Positions 1 through 9,067 of a DNA stretch of 38,416 nt are shown here, piece by piece. The translations under genes and the position numbers were made by a program. The notes under the pieces are model-generated. The model worked only from the letters and a program-made list of their open reading frames with translations, searched no databases and was not told the DNA's origin. The DNA is from CAYWCV01 sp964629885 (GTDB lineage Bacteria > Bacteroidota > Rhodothermia > Balneolales > CAYWCV01), in the NCBI GenBank assembly GCA_964629885.1, contig CAZVRJ010000022.1, forward strand, positions 1-38,416, given 5' to 3'. The stretch's first letter is position 1. Each line of letters starts with the position of its first letter.

Positions 1-1783
1 CGACCTCTGTTTTCTTTCCGGAGCCACCACGGCTGTGCTGGAGCATGCTCTTGACAATGCGGTCTGCACGGGTACCGTGATCCAAGATCTTGCTCAAATT
101 TTGCTTGATGTCGCCTAGTGTCTCAACGATGAAATCTCGGTCCTTACTCGGTTCAACCACCCGCTCAACCTCCTCGATCGACTCGTCGACCAATTCGAGC
201 GATACCGACGAGAAGTTGTTGACGAAATTCAGCGGATTCTTGATTTCGTGTGCAATTCCTGCGGTCAACTGCCCCAGCGATGCCAGTTTCTCCTGCTGCA
301 CAAGTTGCTGCTGCGTAGTTTTGAGCTCCTCGACAGCGGCCTCAAGCTCACGGTGTGCCTCAAGCACCGAATCGCGCTGCTTTTCGATTTCACGGGTGCG
401 CTCGGCCACCTCAAGTTCAAGCATTTCATTCTGTTCAGCAATGAGGCGCTGCTTTTCTCGCTCCGCCTGCAAATTTTGTTCCGAGAGCATTCCAATTTCG
501 ACAATCCTGTCTCTCAGATCGCTAAGCGTACTCGAATACCTCGATGCAACGTAATGCAGCAGGCCAAGCGGGAGGACGATGCCGGCCGTCAGGTCGAGTG
601 GGAAAAGAAGGTGACTGAATTGGTTAGCAAAGAAATTCAAAATCAAGCTGTGTCCGAATACACAGAGCGTATAGATAAGCACTGTTAGCACCACCACAAT
701 GTTTTTTGAGTTTATGGCCCTCCAATACCTAATGCTGAAATAAAACAATAATACCAACAATACGCTGTACAAAATCAACCCAAAAAGTAGCGAGGTATTG
801 TCGTAAAGATCAGGAGCGAAAATGAAGAAGAGTCCAAAAATAATTAGGGAAATGGGAGGCGTGAGCGACCACCTTTCAGTGTTCTTGGCAAGGATGTAGT
901 TTAGTAGATATGGGAATAGCCCAGGAATACTTAAGAGAATGGTGTATTCCATTCGAGTATAAACACCGTGGAAAAACGGTGAAATGGGAATCAGATCAAG
1001 TACTAATATGGCATAATACAAGTAGTCGACCGACAATAGACCAGCAATGATCATAATGGTGCGGATGATTGAGTCCCTTGCAGTGAGGAGCCAAATAAAC
1101 AAATACACCAAGAATAGCAGTACCAAGCAGGTAGCCAGAATGATCTGGATGTAATTGCGCATGGCAAGCTCATCCTGCTCGTCGGTGTGCACAAACTTGA
1201 GATTATGAATTACTGGGAAATCCAAATCCCCCCAAAGCCCCTGGAGATAATTCGATGCTTGGTCTTCGATGTGGATTGCAAGTACATGCTCCTTGTTCAC
1301 AAGCAATGGCTCGTCAAGAATGTTCAGTTTGTTGGCGAAGGCATTGTTGTTGCCATAAAGCCTGCTCTTCGGATCGCCGGTCCGATACTGCAAGATGAGC
1401 TTTCCATCTAGATAGATAGACATCGGAGCCCAGTTATTGATGTGCAGGGCTTTGATGTTCGAGACGGCAGTGCTGTCTGGCCTAAAACGAAGCCGTAGCC
1501 AGCCGTTTAGTGTGCCGTCTGAGCTTACCTGTGCGAACGTAAGCGTATCTGGTCGAACTGCTATCCAGTCTTGGGTATCTAGCCGTGGAAGTGCATAGTC
1601 TGGGTCGTGTCCGGCCTTGAACGACCAGCCGTTGAATGAGCTCAAATCCAAACTTCGGTCATCCTCAAACATCAACGCCCGCAACAAAATAGAGGTATCT
1701 TGGGCCTGAATGACTCCAGTTATTGGTACCCACACCAAAAAAATTGTGAAGATGTGAGATACCAGTCGCAAAACGCAATTCAT
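1..1783 (-). CDS. Sensor histidine kinase, 7TM-DISM type (3' end missing)
   Basis: I translated this gene from the minus strand starting at the ATG at 1783; the frame stays open to the left edge, giving 594 codons without the catalytic ATPase domain. It starts with a signal peptide (about residues 1-28, ending ...IQAQ), then a periplasmic beta-rich sensor domain (about 30-200), then about seven hydrophobic segments (about 211-410) as in 7TM-DISM receptors. A coiled coil (about 420-495) follows, then a HisKA domain with the H-box GIAHEIKNPLNF and the phospho-acceptor His near residue 512. It is expected to autophosphorylate in response to an extracellular ligand, perhaps a carbohydrate. The kinase core is nearly identical in motif to that of the kinase at 18075-21626, so the two are paralogues with different sensors. 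No response regulator is visible. It lies downstream of and in the same direction as rhaEW, but a terminator separates them. Confidence 0.93.
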   Translation of the reverse strand, partial: MNCVLRLVSHIFTIFLVWVPITGVIQAQDTSILLRALMFEDDRSLDLSSFNGWSFKAGHDPDYALPRLDTQDWIAVRPDTLTFAQVSSDGTLNGWLRLRFRPDSTAVSNIKALHINNWAPMSIYLDGKLILQYRTGDPKSRLYGNNNAFANKLNILDEPLLVNKEHVLAIHIEDQASNYLQGLWGDLDFPVIHNLKFVHTDEQDELAMRNYIQIILATCLVLLFLVYLFIWLLTARDSIIRTIMIIAGLLSVDYLYYAILVLDLIPISPFFHGVYTRMEYTILLSIPGLFPYLLNYILAKNTERWSLTPPISLIIFGLFFIFAPDLYDNTSLLFGLILYSVLLVLLFYFSIRYWRAINSKNIVVVLTVLIYTLCVFGHSLILNFFANQFSHLLFPLDLTAGIVLPLGLLHYVASRYSSTLSDLRDRIVEIGMLSEQNLQAEREKQRLIAEQNEMLELEVAERTREIEKQRDSVLEAHRELEAAVEELKTTQQQLVQQEKLASLGQLTAGIAHEIKNPLNFVNNFSSVSLELVDESIEEVERVVEPSKDRDFIVETLGDIKQNLSKILDHGTRADRIVKSMLQHSRGGSGKKTEV

Positions 1784-1852
1784 ACAATCACTCTGTGACA
1801 TACTTTAGAGAGCACAAGCTAAAGCCTTGAACATAATGAATTTCGGGGAATG

Positions 1853-1893
1853 GAAAAAAAATGCCCGGATCCGTTTTATAGGATGCCGGGCAT
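1853..1893 (-). terminator. Rho-independent terminator after rhaEW
   Basis: Read on the minus strand, a GC-rich stem (ATGCCCGG/CCGGGCAT plus ATCC/GGAT, one bulged base, about 12 bp) closes an 8-nt loop. It is followed by a run of eight T (the A-run at 1854-1861 on the plus strand). It lies about 30 bp after the rhaEW stop and before the start of the next minus-strand gene. Confidence 0.8.
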
Positions 1894-1921
1894 CGTCACT
1901 ACAATGAATGAGATGAGATGA

Positions 1922-4099
1922 CTATCTCAGGAAAGCCTCAACAAGACCGCCATCCACTTGTATGATCTGGCCTGTCGTGCGAGAGAACCTTTCGCTTAGG
2001 AATAAATAGATAGCCTCCGACTGGTCTGCCGGACGAATCGGCGCTCCTGTGAGGGTGCGACTGGCGTAGAATTGTGCCAGACGTGAACGTAAGACTTCGG
2101 TGTCTTCCGATTCATCGAATGCGATTTTATACTTGGCCAACGATGCCATCACGCGGTCGCGTGGGAACATACTGCTACCTTCAACGACGGTTGCCGGAGC
2201 CACACCATTCACGCGTACATTCGGTGCAAGCTCAATGGCCAGCTCGCGGATGAGGTGATTCGTGGCTGCTTTGCTTACATCGTAAGCAAAGCTACCTTTT
2301 TTAGCAACAACTGCGTTTACGCTTGTGGTTATGACCAAGCTGCCGGTTAAATTTTGTGCTTTCCAAATTTTGGAGGCCTCATGCGCAAACAGGTATGGGC
2401 CAGTGGTGTTCACAGCAAAGCTCTTGGCCCAGCCCGCATCGTCGAAATTTCCGTCGACATCAGGACTAATAAAGATGCCGGCAGTGACGGCAACACCATC
2501 GATGCCTCCATATGCTAGGACAACGTGTTGCAAGGCTTCTTGGATAGACACACGATTGGTCATATCGCATCCAAAGCCTATGATGTCGCCCGATCCACTT
2601 ATGCCAGATCCAGCTACACCGATGCCCATCCCAATTCGTTTCATTACCTCATCGGCGGTTGCTTGGGCTGCCTCTGCGTTAAGGTCGAGTGCTGCTATTG
2701 TAGCGCCATCTTTGATCAAACGGTCTACTGTATCTTTTCCGATACCGCTTCCGGCTCCAATAACTACGATTATTTTACGAGCCATTTCTTGCTCAGCTGG
2801 CATGCGCTTGAGTTTAGCCTCTTCAAGCAGCCAGTACTCGATGTCGAAAGCTTCTTGCCGTGCAATAGCTGTGTACTTCGATACGGACTCAGCACCACGC
2901 ATTACCCAAATCGCTGCATTGTAAAACTCAGCAGTGACCCGGCTTTCGCTCTTGGTTTTACCCCAAGCGATGAGTCCGATTCCAGGAACGAGAACTACCG
3001 ATGGATAAGACACGCGCATAGCCGGCGAATTCGAATGCTTGTGGGTTTCGTAATAGACGGCATAATCTTTTTTGTATGCCTTTAAGCCCTTATCCAGTTT
3101 TGCCTTTAAGCTGGCTACATCCTCGGTCTGCGGATTCCAATCCACATATAAAGGCTTGATCTTGGTGCGAAGGAAGTGGTCGGGACAGGAGGTGCCCAGT
3201 TCGGCGAGCCGCGGTGCATCGACGCTGTTCACGTACGACATCAAGGACTCATTATAATCGACCGTGCCAATAAAACGCTTCTCTTGGCTCACCTTGCCAC
3301 GGATGTATGGAAGGATTTCGACGAGCACTTGGTCTCGCTTTGCTGAATCAAGCGTCTGATACTTGGCTCCGCCGAACGCTTTGTCGCCAAGATCTTTCTC
3401 AGCCAGATACTCCGCGGCTTGACGAATAAGGTCGAGCGACAGCAGATAGCAATCTTTGTCGTCGTTGGCCCAGTTGATGAGTCCGTGTCCACCCATGAGG
3501 ATACCCACTGCTTGTGGATTTTCTTTCACGACATTCTGCATGAGGAGCCCAAGCTCAAAACCCGGACGTTGCCAATCGACCCAGATCACCTTGTCACCAA
3601 AGATCTCTTTCGTGAGGGCTGGTCCGTCGGCTGCCGTTGCCATGGCGATGATCGGCGCTGGGTGTGTATGGTCGACGTGAGCATATGGAATGAAACTGTG
3701 AAGCGGAGTGTCGATCGAAGGGGCACAAGCATTCAGGTTGAACGTACAGTGCGCATACATACCCACCATCACGTCTTCGGCAGGGGTCTTGACGCCACGG
3801 TTTGGCATTGCGGCATAAACAGCCTGCAAATCGAGTAGACGTTGTTGGTACAATGATGCGAAGTTATTCTTCTTGGCTGTTCGGAGGTCGCCACCCGACC
3901 CCTTTACCCACATAACAAGCACATCTTCGCCTGTAATCGGGTCTTTTTCGGTCAATTTTGCGGATGTGTTACCACCACCGGTGTTAGTGATGCGCCAGTC
4001 TGCGCCCAACAGGTTGGAGCGATAAATAAGGCGAGCAACGGGGTCTAAGGAATTCGCATATGCGTCATCCCAACGGCTGTTTAAATAGGATAAGTCCAT
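1922..4099 (-). CDS. rhaEW: Bifunctional L-rhamnulose-1-phosphate aldolase / L-lactaldehyde dehydrogenase (RhaEW)
   Basis: This 725-aa two-domain enzyme performs the last two steps of L-rhamnose breakdown in the cytoplasm. It cleaves rhamnulose-1-phosphate to DHAP and L-lactaldehyde, and then oxidises or otherwise processes the aldehyde. The N-terminal class II aldolase domain (about 1-430) shows TGGGNTSAK near residue 40, metal-binding histidines in YAHVDHTHP (H141, H144, H146) and GGHG (H205). The C-terminal short-chain dehydrogenase domain (about 441-725) shows GAGSGIG at 448-454, S593 and the YxxxK pair Y606/K610. This fusion is known from Bacillus, Chloroflexus and many Bacteroidota rhamnose loci. 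It is transcribed divergently from kdgF and ends at a strong terminator. ATG start at 4099; the length is normal for the family. Confidence 0.95.
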   Translation of the reverse strand: MDLSYLNSRWDDAYANSLDPVARLIYRSNLLGADWRITNTGGGNTSAKLTEKDPITGEDVLVMWVKGSGGDLRTAKKNNFASLYQQRLLDLQAVYAAMPNRGVKTPAEDVMVGMYAHCTFNLNACAPSIDTPLHSFIPYAHVDHTHPAPIIAMATAADGPALTKEIFGDKVIWVDWQRPGFELGLLMQNVVKENPQAVGILMGGHGLINWANDDKDCYLLSLDLIRQAAEYLAEKDLGDKAFGGAKYQTLDSAKRDQVLVEILPYIRGKVSQEKRFIGTVDYNESLMSYVNSVDAPRLAELGTSCPDHFLRTKIKPLYVDWNPQTEDVASLKAKLDKGLKAYKKDYAVYYETHKHSNSPAMRVSYPSVVLVPGIGLIAWGKTKSESRVTAEFYNAAIWVMRGAESVSKYTAIARQEAFDIEYWLLEEAKLKRMPAEQEMARKIIVVIGAGSGIGKDTVDRLIKDGATIAALDLNAEAAQATADEVMKRIGMGIGVAGSGISGSGDIIGFGCDMTNRVSIQEALQHVVLAYGGIDGVAVTAGIFISPDVDGNFDDAGWAKSFAVNTTGPYLFAHEASKIWKAQNLTGSLVITTSVNAVVAKKGSFAYDVSKAATNHLIRELAIELAPNVRVNGVAPATVVEGSSMFPRDRVMASLAKYKIAFDESEDTEVLRSRLAQFYASRTLTGAPIRPADQSEAIYLFLSERFSRTTGQIIQVDGGLVEAFLR

Positions 4100-4109
4100 A
4101 ATTGTGTTT

Positions 4110-4134
4110 TTTTGAGGCCAAATTTTGAGGCCTC
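4110..4134 (-). promoter_or_regulatory. Leader hairpin / repeated GAGGCC motif upstream of rhaEW
   Basis: On the minus strand GAGGCC and GGCCTC form a perfect 6-bp stem with a 9-nt loop, ending about 14 nt before the rhaEW ATG. On the plus strand the same bases read as two direct copies of TTTTGAGGCC (4110-4119 and 4123-4132). It could be an operator or a leader stem; its function is not shown. Confidence 0.3.
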
Positions 4135-4199
4135 TTGGAGTTTGGAACTAGAACTTTGGAGAACATTATATCCTCTAAAAATACCGCGAAAACCAGTGA

Positions 4200-4270
4200 T
4201 TATCAATCATTAACAATCATTACCAATCATTACCAATCATTACCATTTACTATCAATGATTATCAATTAT
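4200..4270. repeat. Tandem decamer array (period 10 bp)
   Basis: About seven consecutive 10-bp units follow the pattern TAnCAATCAT. The first four are close matches (two TACCAATCAT, one TAACAATCAT, one TATCAATCAT) and the later ones are degenerate. The array sits in the 278-bp divergent region between rhaEW and kdgF. A 10-bp period places every unit on the same helical face. Confidence 0.85.
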
Positions 4271-4322
4271 TGATACTTAACAATCACTGCCACTTGTATT
4301 GAGATGCAAACTTGCTATCATT

Positions 4323-4377
4323 CTTATCCCTTATCCCTTATCCCTTATCCCTTATCCCCGATCCCCGATCCCCGAAT
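4323..4377. repeat. Heptanucleotide tandem array directly before kdgF
   Basis: Five exact copies of CTTATCC (4323-4357) are followed in the same phase by two copies of CCGATCC (4358-4371) and a partial copy that runs into the kdgF ATG at 4378. An upstream ATG (4299) reads through the array in another frame; loss of one 7-bp unit or gain of two would bring it into frame with kdgF. Confidence 0.92.
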
Positions 4378-4719
4378 ATGCCTTTCATACACCAAGTCTC
4401 CCTACCCTCAAAAGAGCTCTTCCCAGGATACGTCGCAAAGATGATCCACACGGAGTCTATGACCATCGTGTATTGGACCATCGCGGCCGGTGCGGCTATC
4501 CCAGAGCACAGCCATGTGCATGAGCAGGTGACCCATGTGCTCGAGGGTTCCTTCGAGCTGGTGGTAGATGGCGAATCTCTTGTACTCGAACCCGGCATCA
4601 TTGCTGTCATCCCATCAAATGTGAAGCACTACGGCCATGCCGTAACCGATTGCCTGATGCTGGATGTGTTTAGTCCCGTGCGACAAGACTATGTTGAGAG
4701 AATGAACAGTGAACAGTGA
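4378..4719 (+). CDS. kdgF: KdgF-like cupin, processing of 4,5-unsaturated uronates
   Basis: This 113-aa single-domain cupin has the metal-site pattern HSHVHEQ at about residues 40-46, LEGSFEL, a PSNVKHYGHA second cupin motif and the C-terminal LDVFSPVRQDY. The last is very close to the LDVF-P-R-DF ending typical of KdgF. KdgF speeds conversion of unsaturated monouronates (released from pectin, alginate or similar polymers) to their linear keto form. The assignment is supported by KDG kinase, KDPG aldolase and a GH88 hydrolase nearby. The ATG at 4378 directly follows a heptamer array. An upstream in-frame TTG (4312) would add 22 repeat-encoded residues and is unlikely. The last codons and the stop lie inside a second heptamer array. 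A generic sugar-binding cupin is the main alternative. Confidence 0.72.
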   Translation: MPFIHQVSLPSKELFPGYVAKMIHTESMTIVYWTIAAGAAIPEHSHVHEQVTHVLEGSFELVVDGESLVLEPGIIAVIPSNVKHYGHAVTDCLMLDVFSPVRQDYVERMNSEQ

Positions 4720-4759
4720 AGATTGAAGATTGAAATTTGAAGATTGAGGGTTGGGGTGG
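4704..4759. repeat. Heptanucleotide array overlapping the kdgF stop codon
   Basis: Eight consecutive 7-bp units are visible: GAACAGT twice, GAAGATT twice, GAAATTT, GAAGATT, GAGGGTT, GGGGTGG. The kdgF stop (TGA, 4717-4719) lies across the second and third units, so changes in copy number would alter the protein's C-terminus. Confidence 0.88.
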
Positions 4760-4861
4760 AGGGCGATGGTCACAGGGATGTTGTGAGTAGATTTGCGATT
4801 TTGCGAGATTAGGGCTTTCTTTCGGGCTTATTCCGCATCAACTTTTTTTAGCAGGGTTTAT

Positions 4862-7678
4862 ATGTATCGCAAATCGGGCTTTATCAAACTGTTCTTAGCT
4901 GTTCTATTAACTTCAGCTTGCTCTAGCAACCAATCGAACGAGCCGTCGTTCAACATTGACTACGAAACGTTCACCCTCGACAACGGACTCACCGTTGTGA
5001 TGCACGTCGATCGCTCCGACCCGGTCGTTTCCGTTGCACTAACAGCACACGTCGGATCTGCCCGTGAGGTGGAGGGCCGTACTGGATTCGCACACTTATT
5101 CGAGCACCTGTTGTTCCTAGAGTCGGAGAATCTTGGAAAGGGTGGCCTCGACCAGATGAGTGCACGAATAGGCGGATCAGGTGCCAATGGATCAACCAGC
5201 CGCGATCGTACCAATTACTTCCAAACCGTGCCTAATGACGCCCTCGAGAAAATGATTTGGGCCGAAGCCGATAAACTGGGCTTTTTTATCAACACCGTGA
5301 CTGAGCCCGTCCTAGCCAAGGAGAAGCAGGTCGTCAAGAACGAAAAGCGCCAAGGCGTCGACAATCAGCCATACGGCCACACTAGCTACGTTATCGACAA
5401 AAATCTCTACCCAGCCGACCACCCATACAGCTGGCAGGTAATCGGGTCGCTCGACGACCTTCAGGCTGCCACTCTGCAAGATGTGAAAGACTTTTTCAAC
5501 CGCTGGTATGTACCCAATAATGTAACCCTCACTATTGCCGGTGATTTTGATACTGCCCAAGCAAAGGCATGGGTGGAGAAGTACTTTGGTGAGATTCCAC
5601 GTGGACAAGATGTTGAAAAGCTGGAAAAGCAACCTGTGCAGCTCGCCGAAACAAAGTTGCTTTACCACGAAGACAATTTCGCCCGTCTTCCTCAGCTGAG
5701 TATCACATGGCCTTCAGTCTATCAGTATCACCCAGATTCGTATGCGCTTGATATTCTGGCCAGTTACTTGTCGCGCGGCAAGCGCGCACCACTCTACAAG
5801 GTGCTGGTAGAAGAGAAGAAATTAACCGATGCGGTAGCCGCTCGACAGTCCAGCTCCGAAATTGCGGGCCAATACAGTGTCCGCGTCACCGCATTCAATG
5901 GCACGAGTCTCGATACGGTGCACGCCGCCATAAATGAAGCCCTCGCCCGATTCGAGCAGGAGGGGATTTCGAAAGAAGACTTAGATCGCATCAAGGCCGG
6001 ACAGGAGACAGCTTTCTACAACGGACTGGCGAGTGTTGACGGCAAGGGTTTCTCGCTCGCGCAATATGCTATCTTTGCCGGCGACCCCGGATTCATCAAC
6101 CAGGACATCAAGAATATCCTGGCAGTCACGTCCGACGATGTGATGCGAGTGTACAACCAGTACATCAAGGGTAAGCATGCCGTCATCACGAGCTTTGTCC
6201 CACGTGGTCAAGCTGCCCTTGCGATTTCGGGATCAGCACGTGCCGAAGTGGTCGAAGAGCAGATCGTGGAGGGAGCCGAAGAGGAGTTTGACGCCAGCAT
6301 CGTGGCGGAATACGAGCGCACGCCTTCAAGCTTCGACCGCAGTGTGGAACCGCCATATGGACCGACGCCTAAAGTAGTGGTTCCCACTGTCTGGAAATCA
6401 TCCATGTCATCAGGCTTGAACTTGTGGGGCATCCAGAATAGCGAGGTGCCACTCGTTCAGTTTCAGCTCAGAATTCGTGGTGGCATGCTACTCGAGGATC
6501 CGGCAAAAGTGGGTGTATCAAACCTGCTGGCTCAGCTTATGACCAAAGGCACGGCAAATCGCACCCCCGAGGAGCTTGAAATCGCCATCGAGAGCCTCGG
6601 CGCATCTGTCAGGACGTCGGCATCCTCCGAGGGTATCACCATCTTCGGCAACACACTGTCGAGGAACTATGCCAAAACAATGGAGCTCTTAAGGGAAATT
6701 CTTCTCGAGCCTCGCTGGGATGAGCAAGAGTTTGGGCTGCTCAAGCAGAGCACGATGAGCCGAATCCAACAGATGAAAGCTAACCCAAGCATCATCGCAT
6801 CAACTGAATTTTCGAAGCTGATTTACGGCAGCGGCCATATCCTTGCCCAAAACAGCATGGGTACTGAGCAGAGTGTAGCGTCCATCACCATCGACGACCT
6901 AAAATCGTATTACGAAGCATACGTGTCGCCCACCGTGGCTGACTTCCACGTCGCCGGCGACATTTCAGAGGCGTCGGTGAGATCATCATTGGCATCACTC
7001 GATGCGCAGTGGACGCCCAAAGAGATCACTATTTCGACACCCGAGGTGCCTGCGGCGCCCGAAAAGCCATCGGTCTATTTCTATGATGTGCCCGACGCCA
7101 AACAGTCGGTGCTCATGATCGGCTATCCGGCTTTGGCTGTAACCCACCCCGACTTCTATCCTGCATCGGTGATGAATTACCGTCTGGGCGGTGGTGGCTT
7201 CGCATCACAGCTCACCCAAGAGCTCCGCGAAGGCAAGGGTTATACCTATGGCATCCGCTCGGGATTCTTCGGGTCGACCATCCCCGGGATGTTCTCCATT
7301 TCGACTAGTGTCCGTACCAACATAACCTACGAGGCCGTAAGCCTGATTCGGGATATTCTGGCCGGTTACGGTTCCAATTTTGACGATCAAGACCTCGAGG
7401 TAACCAAGAGCTCGTTGATCAAAAGTAACGCAAGGGCCTTTGAGACACTCGGCGCCAAACTGGGCATGCTCACCGACATCAGCAGCTACGGTTTCTCTCA
7501 GGATTACGTAACCCAGCGCGAACAAGTTGTCGAAACGATGACCGTCGAGGAAATTCAACGTCTAGCCTCGAGTTATGTGAACCCCGACAAGATGTACTAC
7601 CTGGTGGTAGGCGATGCCAAGACGCAGCTGCCCAGACTCAGAAATCTTGGGATGGGTGAAGTGCAGCTCATCAGGTAG
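4862..7678 (+). CDS. M16 (pitrilysin-family) zinc metallopeptidase lipoprotein
   Basis: The protein has 938 aa from the ATG at 4862; an upstream in-frame TTG at 4793 would place 23 residues before the signal peptide and is rejected. A lipoprotein signal ends in LTSAC (Cys20), so it is anchored in a membrane facing the periplasm or exterior. The N-terminal M16 domain carries the inverted zinc motif HLFEH (H78, E81, H82) and the third ligand Glu161 in VKNEKRQ. A second half (about 490-938) contains the M16C and inactive M16 repeats, with the R/Y motif region GGGGFASQLTQELREGKGYTYG split across about 800-825. Such fused two-half enzymes degrade peptides inside a closed chamber. It does not obviously belong to the sugar pathway. 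The length is usual for the fused Bacteroidota type. Confidence 0.93.
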   Translation: MYRKSGFIKLFLAVLLTSACSSNQSNEPSFNIDYETFTLDNGLTVVMHVDRSDPVVSVALTAHVGSAREVEGRTGFAHLFEHLLFLESENLGKGGLDQMSARIGGSGANGSTSRDRTNYFQTVPNDALEKMIWAEADKLGFFINTVTEPVLAKEKQVVKNEKRQGVDNQPYGHTSYVIDKNLYPADHPYSWQVIGSLDDLQAATLQDVKDFFNRWYVPNNVTLTIAGDFDTAQAKAWVEKYFGEIPRGQDVEKLEKQPVQLAETKLLYHEDNFARLPQLSITWPSVYQYHPDSYALDILASYLSRGKRAPLYKVLVEEKKLTDAVAARQSSSEIAGQYSVRVTAFNGTSLDTVHAAINEALARFEQEGISKEDLDRIKAGQETAFYNGLASVDGKGFSLAQYAIFAGDPGFINQDIKNILAVTSDDVMRVYNQYIKGKHAVITSFVPRGQAALAISGSARAEVVEEQIVEGAEEEFDASIVAEYERTPSSFDRSVEPPYGPTPKVVVPTVWKSSMSSGLNLWGIQNSEVPLVQFQLRIRGGMLLEDPAKVGVSNLLAQLMTKGTANRTPEELEIAIESLGASVRTSASSEGITIFGNTLSRNYAKTMELLREILLEPRWDEQEFGLLKQSTMSRIQQMKANPSIIASTEFSKLIYGSGHILAQNSMGTEQSVASITIDDLKSYYEAYVSPTVADFHVAGDISEASVRSSLASLDAQWTPKEITISTPEVPAAPEKPSVYFYDVPDAKQSVLMIGYPALAVTHPDFYPASVMNYRLGGGGFASQLTQELREGKGYTYGIRSGFFGSTIPGMFSISTSVRTNITYEAVSLIRDILAGYGSNFDDQDLEVTKSSLIKSNARAFETLGAKLGMLTDISSYGFSQDYVTQREQVVETMTVEEIQRLASSYVNPDKMYYLVVGDAKTQLPRLRNLGMGEVQLIR

Positions 7679-7761
7679 AACTAGATGCAGCAAACCTGAA
7701 ATCTTTTCGTCAAATATAGAACAGTCACGCGATGTAACAGTCAACTAACCGATAATCCGCC

Positions 7762-8280
7762 ATGAAACGGGATGTATCATTCAGCGAGATGCAGTGGTTC
7801 AGGCAGACTTGGATCTGGGTGATGATCCTTGCTATCGACGCGCTCATACTCTACGGTTTCATTCAGCAGGTTGTCTTAGACAAACCCTTTGGAACCAAAC
7901 CGACAAGTGATCTTGGGGTAACTATCGTGCTCCTTTTGATGGCAGTTGTCACAGTGCTCATCTTCTCGATCAGGCTGGAGACAGTTGTGGACAGGGTCGG
8001 TATTCGTTACCGCTTTTTCCCGTTTCATTTGGCAGCAAAAACCATTTTATGGGAGGATATATCCAAAGCCTACATCCGCAAATACAACCCGATCTTGGAG
8101 TATGGCGGCTGGGGGATCCGATGGGGCACCTTTGGGAAGGGCAATGCATATAATGTGTCAGGTAACATGGGCCTACAACTTGAGCTCAAAAAAGGAAAAA
8201 AATTGCTCATCGGGACCCAGAAAGCTGACGAGCTCGATCGCGTGATTGAGCAGTTGGGTGTGAAGAGCGCGAATACATAG
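7762..8280 (+). CDS. Small membrane protein with two TM helices and a PH-like soluble domain
   Basis: I do not recognise this 172-aa protein with certainty. Two hydrophobic segments (about residues 16-37 and 50-71) precede a soluble beta-rich part with RYRFFPF, WEDISKAYIRKYNP, a glycine-rich GGWGIRWGTFGKG, and an LELKKGKKLLIGTQKADEL strand-helix end. That arrangement resembles small bacterial membrane-anchored PH-like domains. The ATG at 7762 follows M16 by 83 bp. The stop codon TAG forms the first base of a GATC-rich inverted repeat. No functional link to its neighbours is visible. Confidence 0.75.
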   Translation: MKRDVSFSEMQWFRQTWIWVMILAIDALILYGFIQQVVLDKPFGTKPTSDLGVTIVLLLMAVVTVLIFSIRLETVVDRVGIRYRFFPFHLAAKTILWEDISKAYIRKYNPILEYGGWGIRWGTFGKGNAYNVSGNMGLQLELKKGKKLLIGTQKADELDRVIEQLGVKSANT

Positions 8281-8486
8281 ACCGCGGATCAATTGGATCG
8301 ATAAGATCATTCGATCTAAGAGGTAGAAAGCCACTGATGCCACAAATAACACAAATGAATTCAATTTAGATGATCTGTTAGTCCTATCAGACTTATCTGC
8401 GATTCAATTTTCTTGATCTAATGATCTTATCGATCCAATTGATCAACGGTCATCTTTTCACTCATTGATCTTGCAGATTCGCGGTC
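8280..8486. repeat. GATC-rich inverted repeat element filling the gap 8281-8605
   Basis: The arm at 8280-8310 (beginning GACCGCGGATCAATTGG) is matched by its reverse complement at 8421-8451 over 31 bp with two mismatches, around a 110-bp centre. A further half-arm at 8467-8486 is the reverse complement of the left arm at 9280-9299 with one mismatch. The left end begins on the last base of the preceding stop codon. Nothing coding is visible between 8281 and 8605; 8487-8605 is AT-rich and presumably holds the promoter for the next gene. Confidence 0.88.
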
Positions 8487-8605
8487 TCTATATAGTGTTA
8501 CTTATGTGACAGATGTAAAAAATATCATACACAATGTAACATATTTTTGACATGAACGTAAAGGTGATTGAACACACCCACAGATAACGCTAACACCCCC
8601 GGTCC

Positions 8606-9067
8606 ATGTCAAAACAACAGATCTACGCTTGGCTAAACCTCGGCTTCACACTCGCCGTTGCCATCTTTTATATTGTAACCTTCTTCGGGTGGCCGTCTGC
8701 CCTTGCGCCATCCGCCGAGTCCATCACCAGTATTCTTTGGAAGGTGATCGTCGTAACATTTGTCGGTGAGCTCATCCTCGACATCATGCAGTCGACAAAG
8801 GCTGGAGGCGTATATAAAGACGAGCGCGATGAGCAGATCGAAGGAAAAGCCTTTCGTAACGCATATTATTTCTTAGTGGCGGCTTTGTTCACACTGATCG
8901 GGCACATCGTGCTCAAGGGGCTCATCTTCCAACTTAAGACCGATCAAATCACAATTAGCCTCACCGTAGAAACCCTGCACTGGATCGTCATGGCCATCTT
9001 TGCAGCCAGCATCCTAAAATCATCTACACAGCTCTTCTTCTACCACAAGGAGGAGCTTTATGGGTGA
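8606..9067 (+). CDS. DUF2178-like integral membrane protein paired with an XRE regulator
   Basis: This 153-aa protein has about four hydrophobic helices (roughly residues 8-27, 43-63, 85-107, 120-142). A conserved acidic loop, YKDERDEQIEGKAFRNAYYF, follows the second helix and recalls DUF2178-type proteins, where DERD...I...A...Y is the hallmark. Such genes typically sit directly before a small helix-turn-helix gene, as here: the stop overlaps the next start by 8 bp (ATGGGTGA), which suggests translational coupling. Its biochemical role is unknown; it may sense or signal to the regulator at the membrane. Confidence 0.75.
   Translation: MSKQQIYAWLNLGFTLAVAIFYIVTFFGWPSALAPSAESITSILWKVIVVTFVGELILDIMQSTKAGGVYKDERDEQIEGKAFRNAYYFLVAALFTLIGHIVLKGLIFQLKTDQITISLTVETLHWIVMAIFAASILKSSTQLFFYHKEELYG

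Noticed and set aside
2325..2924. 199-codon plus-strand frame inside rhaEW
   Set aside because: It is a shadow of the conserved SDR domain on the other strand; no recognisable protein.
4299..4523. Open frame with ATG reading through the heptamer array and overlapping kdgF
   Set aside because: It is out of frame with the conserved cupin and has no similarity of its own; kept only as a note on frame sensitivity.
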